From NCBI RefSeq assembly GCF_009380155.1, contig NZ_WHUV01000007.1, positions 1-64,000 on the forward strand: a stretch of DNA of 64,000 nucleotides. Reading direction: 5' to 3'. Both the position numbers and the translations under genes were made by a program. Below the pieces are notes generated by a model that was not told the origin of the DNA, made no database searches, and saw only the letters and a list, made by a program, of their open reading frames with translations. Source of the stretch: Pseudomonas piscis (GTDB lineage Bacteria; Pseudomonadota; Gammaproteobacteria; Pseudomonadales; Pseudomonadaceae). Numbering within the stretch: the first letter of the stretch is position 1; the number at the start of each line of letters is the position of its first letter. Positions 22,055 through 31,152 of this stretch are shown here, in pieces.

Positions 22055-22350
22055 ACCAGGAACGCGTATTTAAAGTTCTGCTTGGCCCGCATGTTTCCGA
22101 GAAGGCTACGGTTCTGGCAGACAAGAAAGGCCAGTTCGTTTTCAAGGTTGCTACCGATGCAACCAAGCTGGAAATCAAGAAGGCCGTCGAAAGCCTGTTC
22201 AGCGTGAAAGTGGAGCGCGTTACTACCCTGAACGTTCTGGGTAAGAGCAAGCGTACCGCACGTGGTCTGGGCAAGCGTAATGACTGGAAGAAGGCAGTTA
22301 TCTCCCTTCAGCCAGGCCAAGATCTCGATTTCAGCAGCAGTGCTGAGTAA
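22051..22350 (+). CDS. rplW: 50S ribosomal protein L23
   Basis: A 99-residue L23, located at the tunnel exit where trigger factor and signal recognition particle dock. It begins [19 protein letters not shown] and overlaps rplD by four bases. Confidence 0.97.
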
Positions 22351-22364
22351 GGAAGGGGCGCATC

Positions 22365-23189
22365 ATGGCAATCGTTAAATGCAAACCGACTTCCCCTGGC
22401 CGCCGTTTTGTGGTCAAGGTGGTCAACCAGGAGCTGCATAAAGGCGCTCCTCACGCACCGCTGATCGAGAAAAAATCGAAGTCTGGTGGTCGTAACAACA
22501 ATGGCCGTATCACTACTCGTCACGTTGGTGGTGGTCATAAGCAGCATTATCGTCTGGTCGACTTCCGTCGCAACGACAAGGATGGCATCGCTGCCACCGT
22601 CGAGCGTATCGAATACGATCCAAACCGTACTGCTCACATCGCTCTGCTGTGCTACGCCGATGGCGAGCGTCGCTACATCATCGCCCCTAAAGGCGTGAGC
22701 GCTGGCGACCAGCTGATCGCAGGTGCCCTGGCGCCGATCAAGCCGGGCAACTCTCTGCAGCTGCGTAACATTCCAGTTGGTAGCACCGTACACGGCATCG
22801 AACTGAAGCCAGGTAAAGGCGCGCAAATCGCTCGTTCGGCTGGTGCTTCGGCTCAGCTGGTCGCTCGTGAGGGTGTCTACGTGACCCTGCGTCTGCGTTC
22901 TGGTGAGATGCGTAAAGTGCTGGCTGAATGCCGCGCGACCCTGGGCGAAGTCTCGAACTCCGAGCATAGCCTGCGTTCGCTGGGTAAAGCTGGTGCCAAA
23001 CGCTGGCGTGGCGTTCGCCCAACCGTTCGTGGTGTTGCCATGAACCCGGTTGACCACCCACATGGTGGTGGTGAAGGTCGTACCTCCGGTGGTCGTCATC
23101 CGGTATCGCCATGGGGCTTCCCGACTAAGGGCGCGAAGACTCGTGGTAATAAGCGTACCGACAAAATGATCGTCCGTCGTCGCAAGTAA
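22365..23189 (+). CDS. rplB: 50S ribosomal protein L2
   Basis: A 274-residue L2, needed for subunit association and peptidyl transfer. The C-terminal segment VAMNPVDHPHGGGEGR, with the conserved histidine of the active region, is intact. Confidence 0.97.
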   Translation: MAIVKCKPTSPGRRFVVKVVNQELHKGAPHAPLIEKKSKSGGRNNNGRITTRHVGGGHKQHYRLVDFRRNDKDGIAATVERIEYDPNRTAHIALLCYADGERRYIIAPKGVSAGDQLIAGALAPIKPGNSLQLRNIPVGSTVHGIELKPGKGAQIARSAGASAQLVAREGVYVTLRLRSGEMRKVLAECRATLGEVSNSEHSLRSLGKAGAKRWRGVRPTVRGVAMNPVDHPHGGGEGRTSGGRHPVSPWGFPTKGAKTRGNKRTDKMIVRRRK

Positions 23190-23205
23190 ATAGAGGGATA
23201 CGACA

Positions 23206-23481
23206 GTGCCACGTTCTCTGAAAAAAGGTCCTTTTATTGATCTTCACCTACTGAAGAAGATCGAAGTGGCGGCGGAAAAGAACGATCGCAAACCAGTTAA
23301 GACCTGGTCGCGCCGTTCCATGATCCTGCCACAAATGGTCGGTCTGACCATTGCTGTGCATAACGGTCGTCAGCATGTTCCAGTTCTCGTGAACGAAGAC
23401 ATGGTCGGCCACAAACTGGGCGAGTTCGCCGGTACCCGTACATATCGCGGGCACGTGGCTGACAAGAAAGCCAAGCGTTAA
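23206..23481 (+). CDS. rpsS: 30S ribosomal protein S19
   Basis: A 91-residue S19 of the 30S head, partner of S13. It starts with GTG (MPRSLKKGPFIDLHLLKK) after a GAGGG element. Confidence 0.97.
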   Translation: MPRSLKKGPFIDLHLLKKIEVAAEKNDRKPVKTWSRRSMILPQMVGLTIAVHNGRQHVPVLVNEDMVGHKLGEFAGTRTYRGHVADKKAKR

Positions 23482-23494
23482 GGGGTAAGGAACG

Positions 23495-23827
23495 ATGGAA
23501 GTAGCCGCTAAGCTGTCGGGCGCTCGAATCTCCGCCCAGAAAGCCCGCTTGGTCGCCGACCAGATCCGCGGGAAGAAGGTGGGCGACGCGCTCAACCTGT
23601 TGGCTTTCAGCAGTAAGAAAGCCGCCGAGATCATGAAGAAAGTGCTGGAGTCGGCCGTAGCCAACGCCGAGCATAACGAAGGCGCAGACGTTGATGACCT
23701 GAAGGTCTCCACCGTTTTCGTCAACGAAGGGCGTTCGCTGAAGCGCATCATGCCACGTGCCAAAGGCCGTGCTGATCGCATCGTCAAGCGGTCTTGCCAT
23801 ATCACTGTCAAGGTTGCTGACAAGTAA
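23495..23827 (+). CDS. rplV: 50S ribosomal protein L22
   Basis: A 110-residue L22 with the beta-hairpin tip at the tunnel constriction (RIMPRAKGRADRIVKR). It contacts all 23S rRNA domains. Spacing to neighbours is 13 bases on either side. Confidence 0.97.
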   Translation: MEVAAKLSGARISAQKARLVADQIRGKKVGDALNLLAFSSKKAAEIMKKVLESAVANAEHNEGADVDDLKVSTVFVNEGRSLKRIMPRAKGRADRIVKRSCHITVKVADK

Positions 23828-23840
23828 CGGAGTCGAAGAG

Positions 23841-24527
23841 ATGGGTCAGAAAGTACATCCCATTGGCATTCGCCTGGGAATCGTCAAGGAGCACACCTCC
23901 GTCTGGTACGCAGACGGTCGGACTTATGCGGACTATTTGCTCGCAGATCTGAATGTGCGTGAGTATCTCCAAGACAAACTAAAAAGCGCGTCCGTAAGCC
24001 GTATCGATATCCATCGTCCGGCTCAAACTGCACGCATCACCATCCACACCGCTCGTCCCGGCATCGTGATCGGCAAGAAAGGTGAAGATGTTGAAAAACT
24101 GCGTCAGGACCTGACCAAGCAAATGGGTGTGCCTGTGCACATCAATATCGAAGAGATCCGCAAGCCGGAACTCGACGGTATGCTGGTTGCGCAGAGCGTA
24201 GCTCAGCAGCTGGAGCGTCGCGTAATGTTCCGTCGTGCCATGAAGCGCGCCGTACAGAACGCCATGCGCATTGGTGCCAAAGGCATCAAAATCCAAGTGA
24301 GCGGTCGTCTCGGCGGTGCTGAAATCGCACGTACTGAATGGTATCGCGAAGGTCGTGTGCCACTGCACACCCTCCGTGCCGATATCGACTATGCCACCTA
24401 CGAAGCTCACACCACCTACGGTGTGATCGGTGTGAAGGTTTGGATCTTCAAAGGCGAAGTAATTGGTGGTCGCCAAGAAGAGCTGAAGCCGCAAGCACCA
24501 GCGCCTCGTAAAAAAGCTGCTAAGTAA
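23841..24527 (+). CDS. rpsC: 30S ribosomal protein S3
   Basis: A 228-residue S3 at the mRNA entry channel. ATG 23841 yields MGQKVHPIGIRLGIVKEHTS; a longer in-frame reading from 23757 overlaps rplV and is rejected. The KH domain signature GVIGVKVWIFKGE region and the IGKKGEDVEKLR loop are present. Confidence 0.97.
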   Translation: MGQKVHPIGIRLGIVKEHTSVWYADGRTYADYLLADLNVREYLQDKLKSASVSRIDIHRPAQTARITIHTARPGIVIGKKGEDVEKLRQDLTKQMGVPVHINIEEIRKPELDGMLVAQSVAQQLERRVMFRRAMKRAVQNAMRIGAKGIKIQVSGRLGGAEIARTEWYREGRVPLHTLRADIDYATYEAHTTYGVIGVKVWIFKGEVIGGRQEELKPQAPAPRKKAAK

Positions 24528-24539
24528 GGGGTACGCCAA

Positions 24540-24953
24540 ATGTTGCAACCAAAGCGTACGAAGTTCCGCAAGCAGATGACCGGCCACAACCGTGGTCTGG
24601 CACTGCGCGGTAGCAAGGTCAGCTTCGGCGAGTTCGCGCTGAAGTCTGTTGCTCGTGGTCGTCTCACCGCTCGTCAGATCGAGTCGGCACGTCGTGCCCT
24701 GACCCGTCACGTAAAACGTGGCGGCAAGATCTGGATCCGTGTATTCCCGGACAAGCCTATTTCCAAGAAACCACTCGAAGTTCGGATGGGTAAAGGTAAG
24801 GGTAACGTCGAATACTGGGTTGCCCAGATTCAGCCAGGCAAAGTCCTGTATGAAATCGAGGGTGTTTCTGAAGAGCTGGCGCGTGAGGCTTTCGCCCTGG
24901 CTGCTGCAAAGCTGCCTCTCGCCACCTCCTTTGTTAAGCGGACGGTGATGTGA
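24540..24953 (+). CDS. rplP: 50S ribosomal protein L16
   Basis: A 137-residue L16, near the A-site tRNA elbow. It starts [19 protein letters not shown]. Its TGA overlaps the rpmC ATG by one base. Confidence 0.97.
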
Positions 24954-25144
24954 TGAAAGCGAATGAACTTCGTGAAAAATCCGCACAGCAGCTGAACGAG
25001 CAACTGCTCGGCCTGCTGCGCGACCAGTTCAATCTGCGCATGCAGAAAGCAACTGGCCAGTTGGGGCAGTCTCATCTGCTCTCGCAAGTTAAGCGTGACA
25101 TCGCTCGCGTGAAGACTGTGCTCAACCAGCAGGCAGGTAAGTAA
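24953..25144 (+). CDS. rpmC: 50S ribosomal protein L29
   Basis: A 63-residue helical L29 at the tunnel exit next to L23. ATG 24953 overlaps the rplP stop (TGATG); a GTG one codon earlier would only add a second Met. Confidence 0.96.
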
Positions 25145-25146
25145 TC

Positions 25147-25413
25147 ATGGCTGAAGCCGAAAAAACTGTCCGTACGCTGACTGGCCGTGTTGTCAGCGAC
25201 AAGATGGACAAGACCATCACCGTTCTGATCGAGCGTCGCGTTAAGCACCCTATCTACGGTAAATACGTTAAGCGTTCGACTAAGCTGCACGCGCACGACG
25301 AAACCAACCAGTGCCACATCGGCGATAAGGTCACTATCCGTGAGACCCGTCCGATGGCCAAGACCAAGTCCTGGGCCCTGGTTGATGTTCTCGAACGCGC
25401 TGTGGAAGTCTAA
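25147..25413 (+). CDS. rpsQ: 30S ribosomal protein S17
   Basis: An 88-residue S17, a primary 16S rRNA binder of the 30S body. The core GRVVSDKMDKTITVLIERR and the KLHAHDE segment are typical. Only two bases separate it from rpmC. Confidence 0.97.
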   Translation: MAEAEKTVRTLTGRVVSDKMDKTITVLIERRVKHPIYGKYVKRSTKLHAHDETNQCHIGDKVTIRETRPMAKTKSWALVDVLERAVEV

Positions 25414-25436
25414 GGGCTAGGGGTCGGAGAAATTAT

Positions 25437-25805
25437 ATGATTCAGACTCAATCCATGCTCGATGTGGCCGATAACAGCGGCGCTCGCCGCGTTATGTGCA
25501 TCAAGGTGCTGGGTGGCTCCCATCGTCGTTACGCTGGTATCGGTGACATCATCAAGGTTACCGTCAAGGAAGCAATTCCTCGCGGTAAGGTGAAAAAAGG
25601 CCAAGTGATGACTGCAGTCGTAGTCCGCACTCGTCACGGCGTTCGCCGTGCAGATGGCTCGATCATCCGCTTTGATGGCAACGCTGCTGTTCTGCTGAAC
25701 AACAAGCAAGAGCCGATCGGCACCCGTATCTTTGGGCCAGTGACCCGTGAACTTCGTACTGAGAAGTTCATGAAGATCGTCTCGCTCGCCCCAGAAGTGC
25801 TGTAA
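25437..25805 (+). CDS. rplN: 50S ribosomal protein L14
   Basis: A 122-residue L14 that forms an intersubunit bridge with 16S rRNA. It starts MIQTQSMLDVADNSGARRV. In E. coli this gene opens the spc operon; here it follows rpsQ by 23 bases and I see no terminator or promoter in between, so S10 and spc genes probably form one transcript. Confidence 0.97.
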   Translation: MIQTQSMLDVADNSGARRVMCIKVLGGSHRRYAGIGDIIKVTVKEAIPRGKVKKGQVMTAVVVRTRHGVRRADGSIIRFDGNAAVLLNNKQEPIGTRIFGPVTRELRTEKFMKIVSLAPEVL

Positions 25806-25816
25806 GGAGATCCGAC

Positions 25817-26131
25817 ATGCAAAAGATTCGTCGTGACGACGAGATCATCGTGATCGCCGGCAAAGACAAAGGTAAGCGCGGTAAGGTGCTTAAGGTTCTG
25901 GCTGACGACCGTCTGGTCGTAGGTGGCCTGAACCTGGTCAAGCGTCATACCAAGCCTAACCCGATGTCGGGCGTACAAGGCGGTATCGTCGAGAAAGAAG
26001 CGCCACTGCACGCTTCCAACGTTGCTATTTTCAACAGCGAAACCAACAAGGCTGACCGCGTTGGCTTCAAAGTAGAAGATGGCAAGAAAATTCGTGTCTT
26101 CAAGTCGACCCAAAAAGCGGTTGATGCTTGA
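25817..26131 (+). CDS. rplX: 50S ribosomal protein L24
   Basis: A 104-residue L24, an assembly initiator of the large subunit. The KOW motif is near the N-terminus (DEIIVIAGKDKGKRGKV). Confidence 0.97.
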   Translation: MQKIRRDDEIIVIAGKDKGKRGKVLKVLADDRLVVGGLNLVKRHTKPNPMSGVQGGIVEKEAPLHASNVAIFNSETNKADRVGFKVEDGKKIRVFKSTQKAVDA

Positions 26132-26151
26132 ACACTGCTAGGTAGAAGACC

Positions 26152-26691
26152 ATGGCACGACTCCAAGAGATTTACCGGAAGGAAATCGCCCCGAAGCTTA
26201 AGGAAGAACTTAAGCTTTCGAACGTGATGGAAGTTCCGCGCGTTACCAAGATCACCCTGAACATGGGTCTGGGCGAAGCGATCGGCGACAAGAAAGTCAT
26301 CGAGCACGCTGTTGCTGACCTGGAAAAGATCACCGGCCAGAAAGTCGTTGTGACTCACGCTCGTAAATCCATCGCTGGCTTCAAAGTCCGCGAAGGATGG
26401 CCGATCGGCGTCAAAGTGACCCTGCGTCGTGAGCGTATGTACGAGTTCCTGGATCGTCTGCTGTCGATCTCCCTGCCTCGGGTTCGCGACTTCCGCGGCC
26501 TGAATGCCAAGTCCTTCGATGGTCGTGGCAACTACAGCATGGGCGTGAAAGAGCAGATCATTTTCCCGGAAATCGATTACGACAAGATCGATGCTCTCCG
26601 CGGTCTGGACATTACCCTGACCACCACTGCCAAGAACGATGATGAAGGTCGCGCTCTGCTGCGTGCTTTCAAATTCCCGTTCCGCAACTGA
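26152..26691 (+). CDS. rplE: 50S ribosomal protein L5
   Basis: A 179-residue L5 that binds 5S rRNA and contacts P-site tRNA and S13. It starts MARLQEIYRKEIAPKLKEEL and carries the conserved ITLNMGLGEA segment. Confidence 0.97.
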   Translation: MARLQEIYRKEIAPKLKEELKLSNVMEVPRVTKITLNMGLGEAIGDKKVIEHAVADLEKITGQKVVVTHARKSIAGFKVREGWPIGVKVTLRRERMYEFLDRLLSISLPRVRDFRGLNAKSFDGRGNYSMGVKEQIIFPEIDYDKIDALRGLDITLTTTAKNDDEGRALLRAFKFPFRN

Positions 26692-26704
26692 TTGGAGTAG
26701 GAAA

Positions 26705-27010
26705 ATGGCCAAGAAGAGCATGAAGAACCGTGAGCTGAAGCGTCAGCTCACCGTTGCCAAGTACGCCGCCAAGCGTGCAGCGCTGAAAGCGATCATCGTG
26801 GATCTGAACGCAAGTCCAGAAGCCCGTTGGGAAGCTACCGTAGCTCTGCAGAAGCAACCACGTGACGCAAGCGCTTCGCGCATGCGTAACCGTTGCCGCT
26901 TGACCGGTCGTCCGCATGGCGTTTACCGCAAGTTCGGCCTGGGCCGTAACAAGCTGCGTGAAGCCGCAATGCGTGGTGACGTTCCAGGTCTGGTAAAAGC
27001 CAGCTGGTAA
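26705..27010 (+). CDS. rpsN: 30S ribosomal protein S14
   Basis: A 101-residue S14 of the long, zinc-free type, with MAKKSMKNRELKRQLTV at the start and the conserved RNRCRLTGRPHGVYRKFG segment. ATG 26705 is chosen; the in-frame extension to 26639 lies inside rplE. Unlike the rest of the cluster it is followed by a 202-base gap with a hairpin and a promoter. Confidence 0.97.
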   Translation: MAKKSMKNRELKRQLTVAKYAAKRAALKAIIVDLNASPEARWEATVALQKQPRDASASRMRNRCRLTGRPHGVYRKFGLGRNKLREAAMRGDVPGLVKASW

Positions 27011-27063
27011 TGGCGACAGGCTCATGGTGATGGGGAAAAATCCCGATCACCGGTGAGTTCGAG

Positions 27064-27096
27064 CATGAATCAAGCCCCTTTTGGGGCTTGATTCAT
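27064..27096 (+). terminator. Strong hairpin between rpsN and rpsH
   Basis: ATGAATCAAGCCCC and its exact complement form a 14-pair stem (27065-27096) around a TTTT loop. The downstream sequence ATTTCTGGGG lacks a long T run, so termination may be partial or the hairpin may stabilise the 3' end. Its right arm contains the -35 box of the next promoter. Confidence 0.6.
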
Positions 27097-27116
27097 TTCT
27101 GGGGTGTGTCTAGAAT
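27088..27116 (+). promoter_or_regulatory. Internal promoter before rpsH
   Basis: TTGATT (27088-27093) and TAGAAT (27111-27116) are 17 bases apart. The start near 27123 would leave a leader of about 90 bases for rpsH and the genes after it. Confidence 0.65.
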
Positions 27117-27212
27117 GACCGGCTCGCCTGAGCCCGTGTTTTTTGCCCGGGTTTCTTTGGCGAAAGCTGTAGCCGTAAGGCTAATTCTTTTTGTATCAGG
27201 AGCATCTAGCCC

Positions 27213-27605
27213 ATGAGTATGCAGGACCCGTTAGCGGACATGCTAACTCGAATCCGTAATGCCCAGATGGCTGAAAAGTCCGTCGTGAGCATGCCGTCTT
27301 CCACTTTGAAGGTGGCTGTAGCAAAAGTCCTGAAGGACGAAGGTTACATTGCGGGTTATCAGATCAGCAGCGAAATCAAACCTCTGCTGTCCATCGAGCT
27401 GAAGTACTTCGAAGGCCGTCCGGTCATCGAGGAAGTGAAGCGCGTTAGCCGTCCAGGCCTGCGTCAGTACAAGTCCGTTGAAGAGCTGCCGAAAGTACGT
27501 GGCGGCCTCGGCGTGTCTATCGTCTCCACCAACAAAGGTGTGATGACTGATCGTGCTGCGCGCGCTGCCGGTGTCGGCGGCGAAGTTCTTTGCACTGTGT
27601 TCTAA
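27213..27605 (+). CDS. rpsH: 30S ribosomal protein S8
   Basis: A 130-residue S8, a primary 16S rRNA binder of the central domain. It starts MSMQDPLADMLTRIRNAQ and ends with the conserved STNKGVMTDRAARAAGVGGE region. In E. coli S8 represses the spc operon by binding at rplX-rplE; no such site was verified here. Confidence 0.97.
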   Translation: MSMQDPLADMLTRIRNAQMAEKSVVSMPSSTLKVAVAKVLKDEGYIAGYQISSEIKPLLSIELKYFEGRPVIEEVKRVSRPGLRQYKSVEELPKVRGGLGVSIVSTNKGVMTDRAARAAGVGGEVLCTVF

Positions 27606-27617
27606 GGGGGGATAAGC

Positions 27618-28151
27618 ATGTCTCGCGTCGCTAAGAACCCCGTTAAGCTGCCAGCTGGCGTCGAAGTAAAATTCGCCGGCCAACAGCTTTCGGTGAAGGG
27701 TGCCAAGGGTACTCTCGAACTGAACGTACACGCCTCCGTTGAAATTGTTCAGGAAGCCGGTGAGCTGCGTTTTGCTGCTCGCAATGGCGACCAGCAAACT
27801 CGCGCAATGGCCGGTACTACTCGTGCACTGGTTAACAACATGGTCCAGGGCGTAAGCCAAGGCTTCGAGCGCAAGCTCCAGCTGGTCGGTGTTGGTTACA
27901 AGGCACAGGCAAAAGGCACAGTGCTGAACCTGGCCCTCGGCTTCTCGCATCCAGTGGATTACGAACTGCCGGCAGGCGTCACCGCTGAGACTCCTAGCCA
28001 GACCGATATCCTGATCAAGGGCATCGACAAGCAGCTGGTAGGTCAAGTGGCCGCTGAGATCCGCGACTTCCGTCCACCAGAGCCTTACAAAGGTAAAGGT
28101 GTGCGCTACGCGGACGAAGTCGTCCGTCGTAAAGAAGCCAAGAAGAAGTAG
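27618..28151 (+). CDS. rplF: 50S ribosomal protein L6
   Basis: A 177-residue L6 near the sarcin-ricin loop. The C-terminal signature RPPEPYKGKGVRYADE is present. Confidence 0.97.
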   Translation: MSRVAKNPVKLPAGVEVKFAGQQLSVKGAKGTLELNVHASVEIVQEAGELRFAARNGDQQTRAMAGTTRALVNNMVQGVSQGFERKLQLVGVGYKAQAKGTVLNLALGFSHPVDYELPAGVTAETPSQTDILIKGIDKQLVGQVAAEIRDFRPPEPYKGKGVRYADEVVRRKEAKKK

Positions 28152-28161
28152 GGCATAGCAA

Positions 28162-28512
28162 ATGACCGACAAAAAAGTTACTCGACTGCGTCGCGCTCGC
28201 AAAGCACGCCTGAAAATGCACGAACTCGAAGTCGTGCGTCTCTGCGTGTTCCGCTCTTCGCAGCACATCTACGCCCAGGTCATTTCGGCCGACGGCAACA
28301 AGGTCCTGGCAAGCGCCTCGACTTTGGATAAAGAACTGCGTGATGGCGCCACTGGCAACATCGACGCGGCTACTAAGGTTGGCCAGCTGGTCGCTACGCG
28401 TGCAAAAGCCGCTGGTGTCTCGCAAGTGGCTTTCGACCGTTCCGGCTTCAAGTACCACGGCCGCGTCAAGGCGCTGGCTGAGGCTGCTCGTGAAGCTGGG
28501 CTGGAGTTCTAA
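28162..28512 (+). CDS. rplR: 50S ribosomal protein L18
   Basis: A 116-residue L18 that, with L5 and L25, binds 5S rRNA. The basic N-terminus and the FDRSGFKYHGRVKALAEAAR C-terminal segment are typical. Confidence 0.97.
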   Translation: MTDKKVTRLRRARKARLKMHELEVVRLCVFRSSQHIYAQVISADGNKVLASASTLDKELRDGATGNIDAATKVGQLVATRAKAAGVSQVAFDRSGFKYHGRVKALAEAAREAGLEF

Positions 28513-28515
28513 GTT

Positions 28516-29016
28516 ATGTCCAATAACGACCAAAAGCGCGACGAAGGCTACATCGAGAAGCTGGTTCAAGTTAACCGCGTAGCCAAAACCGTAAAAGGTG
28601 GCCGTATCTTCACTTTCACCGCGTTGACCGTGGTTGGTGATGGTAAGGGCCGTGTTGGCTTCGGCCGTGGCAAGTCGCGTGAAGTGCCTGCTGCGATCCA
28701 GAAGGCAATGGAAGCTGCTCGTCGCAACATGATCCAAGTTGATCTGGACGGCACTACCCTGCAGTACGCAATGAAGTCTGCCCACGGCGCTTCCAAGGTG
28801 TACATGCAGCCTGCTTCTGAAGGTACCGGTATCATCGCTGGCGGCGCTATGCGTGCTGTCCTCGAGGTTGCTGGCGTTCAGAACGTTCTGGCCAAGTGCT
28901 ACGGCTCGACTAACCCAGTAAACGTGGTTCACGCCACTTTCAAGGGTTTGAAGGCGATGCAGTCCCCTGAATCCATTGCCGCCAAGCGTGGCAAAAGCGT
29001 CCAGGAGATCATCTGA
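28516..29016 (+). CDS. rpsE: 30S ribosomal protein S5
   Basis: A 166-residue S5 at the mRNA entry site, involved in decoding accuracy. The RNA-binding segment [20 protein letters not shown] and the [17 protein letters not shown] loop are intact. Confidence 0.97.
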
Positions 29017-29018
29017 TC

Positions 29019-29195
29019 ATGGCTACCGTTAAAGTAACGCTGATCAAAAGCATGACCGGCCGTATCCCTAACCACAAACTGTGCGTTAAGGGTCTGGGCC
29101 TGCGTCGCATCGGTCACACTGTAGAAGTCCAGGATACTCCCGAGAATCGCGGGATGATCAACAAGGCTTACTACATGCTGCGTGTCGAGGGTTAA
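29019..29195 (+). CDS. rpmD: 50S ribosomal protein L30
   Basis: A 58-residue L30, small enough to be missed by ORF length cut-offs. It reads [20 protein letters not shown] and ends MLRVEG, with the central [12 protein letters not shown] segment. It starts two bases after the rpsE stop and ends three bases before rplO. Confidence 0.96.
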
Positions 29196-29198
29196 TCG

Positions 29199-29633
29199 AT
29201 GAAACTCAATGATCTGAGTCCAGCGCCGGGTTCCCGTCGCGAAAAGCATCGTCCGGGCCGTGGTATCGGTAGTGGTTTGGGTAAGACTGGTGGCCGTGGT
29301 CACAAAGGTCAGACTTCCCGCTCCGGTGGCACCATTGCTCCAGGCTTTGAAGGCGGTCAACAGCCGCTGCATCGTCGCCTGCCGAAGTTCGGTTTCGTTT
29401 CCCTGAAGGCCATGGATCGCGCAGAAGTGCGTCTGTCCGAGCTGGCTAAAGTGGAAGGCGACATCGTCACCGTGCAGTCCCTGAAAGATGCCAACGTGAT
29501 TAACCAGAACGTTCAGCGTGTGAAAATCATGCTGTCCGGTGAAGTTACTCGCGCTGTGACCATCAAGGGCATCGCAGCCACCAAAGGTGCGCGTGCGGCT
29601 ATCGAAGCAGCTGGCGGCAAGTTCGAGGAATAA
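29199..29633 (+). CDS. rplO: 50S ribosomal protein L15
   Basis: A 144-residue L15, a late assembly protein. The glycine-rich basic N-terminal arm (PGRGIGSGLGKTGGRGHKGQ) is characteristic. Its stop directly abuts the secY start. Confidence 0.97.
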   Translation: MKLNDLSPAPGSRREKHRPGRGIGSGLGKTGGRGHKGQTSRSGGTIAPGFEGGQQPLHRRLPKFGFVSLKAMDRAEVRLSELAKVEGDIVTVQSLKDANVINQNVQRVKIMLSGEVTRAVTIKGIAATKGARAAIEAAGGKFEE

Positions 29634-30962
29634 ATGGCTAAGCAAGGTGCTCTCTCTGCGCTCGGCAAAGGCGGTATGTCTGAACTCTGGGCTCGTCTGC
29701 GTTTTCTGTTCATGGCGATTATCGTCTATCGGATAGGTGCGCACATCCCGGTTCCAGGTATCAACCCTGATCGACTCGCAGACCTGTTTCGACAGAATGA
29801 GGGGACCATTCTTAGCTTGTTCAACATGTTTTCCGGTGGTGCGCTGGAGCGCATGAGTATCTTTGCACTGGGGATCATGCCGTACATCTCGGCATCGATC
29901 ATCATGCAGCTCATGACCGCTGTCAGCCCACAGCTGGAGCAGTTGAAGAAGGAAGGTGAAGCTGGCCGTCGCAAGATCAGCCAGTACACCCGCTACGGCA
30001 CTGTCGTCCTCGCTCTGGTTCAGGCTATCGGCATGTCCGTTGGTCTGGCCGGGCAGGGCGTTGCGTTCACTGGTGACTTTGGCTTCCATTTCGTCGCGGT
30101 ATCCACTTTCGTGGCTGGCGCGATGTTCATGATGTGGCTGGGTGAGCAGATTACTGAGCGTGGTGTTGGCAACGGTATCTCGATGTTGATTTTCGCAGGT
30201 ATCGTCGCCGGTCTTCCGAGAGCGATCGGGCAGTCTTTCGAGTCTGCACGTCAGGGTGATATCAATATTTTCGCCTTGGTTGCGATCGGTTTGCTGGCAG
30301 TAGCGATCATCGGTTTTGTGGTGTTCATTGAGCGTGGCCAGCGTCGTATTGCTGTTCACTACGCCAAGCGTCAGCAGGGCCGTAAGGTGTTTGCTGCGCA
30401 GACCAGCCACTTGCCGCTGAAAGTGAATATGGCCGGTGTTATTCCTGCTATCTTCGCGAGCAGCATTTTGCTGTTTCCGGCTTCGTTGGGTGCCTGGTTC
30501 GGTCAGTCTGAAGGTATGGGCTGGTTGCAGGACATCTCGCAGTCGATCGCTCCTGGTCAGCCGTTGAATATTCTGCTGTTTAGTGCAGGGATTATTTTCT
30601 TCTGCTTCTTCTATACGGCGTTGATGTTCAATCCGAAAGACGTAGCGGAAAACCTGAAGAAGTCCGGTGCCTTTATTCCGGGCATCCGTCCAGGTGAGCA
30701 ATCGGCACGCTACATTGATGGCGTTCTGACCCGCTTGACCATGTTCGGTGCTCTATATATGACGGCCGTCTGCCTGTTGCCACAGTTCCTGGTGGTTGCT
30801 GCAAACGTTCCGTTCTACCTTGGCGGGACCTCGTTGCTGATCGTGGTCGTGGTTGTTATGGACTTCATGTCGCAAGTACAATCGCACCTCGTTTCCCACC
30901 AGTACGAATCCCTGATGAAGAAAGCCAACCTGAAGGGTTACGGCAGCGGCATGCTGCGCTAA
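29634..30962 (+). CDS. secY: Preprotein translocase subunit SecY
   Basis: A 442-residue polytopic inner-membrane protein, the pore of the SecYEG channel. About ten membrane segments are apparent. The plug-region segment MFSGGALERMSIFALGIMPY and the cytosolic loop EAGRRKISQYTRYGT match the family. It sits between rplO and rpmJ as in other gammaproteobacteria and pairs with the SecE encoded at 3848. Confidence 0.97.
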   Translation: MAKQGALSALGKGGMSELWARLRFLFMAIIVYRIGAHIPVPGINPDRLADLFRQNEGTILSLFNMFSGGALERMSIFALGIMPYISASIIMQLMTAVSPQLEQLKKEGEAGRRKISQYTRYGTVVLALVQAIGMSVGLAGQGVAFTGDFGFHFVAVSTFVAGAMFMMWLGEQITERGVGNGISMLIFAGIVAGLPRAIGQSFESARQGDINIFALVAIGLLAVAIIGFVVFIERGQRRIAVHYAKRQQGRKVFAAQTSHLPLKVNMAGVIPAIFASSILLFPASLGAWFGQSEGMGWLQDISQSIAPGQPLNILLFSAGIIFFCFFYTALMFNPKDVAENLKKSGAFIPGIRPGEQSARYIDGVLTRLTMFGALYMTAVCLLPQFLVVAANVPFYLGGTSLLIVVVVVMDFMSQVQSHLVSHQYESLMKKANLKGYGSGMLR

Positions 30963-30986
30963 TCCATAAGGTTCGAGGAGTTGGTG

Positions 30987-31103
30987 ATGAAAGTTCGTGC
31001 ATCGGTGAAAAAGCTGTGCCGTAACTGCAAGATTATTCGCCGCGAAGGTGTTGTTCGAGTAATTTGCAGCGCGGAACCACGTCACAAGCAGCGCCAAGGC
31101 TGA
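30987..31103 (+). CDS. rpmJ: 50S ribosomal protein L36
   Basis: A 38-residue L36 of the zinc-binding form: Cys11, Cys14, Cys27 and His32 form the C-C-C-H site in [15 protein letters not shown] ... [16 protein letters not shown] lies about six bases before the ATG. It is too short for most ORF filters. It closes the spc operon ahead of a hairpin terminator. Confidence 0.96.
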
Positions 31104-31120
31104 GTGTGATTGTGCTTCAA

Positions 31121-31152
31121 GCCCGGCAGCTAGTGCGCTGCCGGGTTGATTA
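31121..31152 (+). terminator. Terminator between spc and alpha operons
   Basis: CCCGGCAGC (31122-31130) and GCTGCCGGG (31137-31145) form a nine-pair stem, followed by TTGATTATTTGTT. The T tract is interrupted and doubles as the -35 box of the next promoter. Confidence 0.7.
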
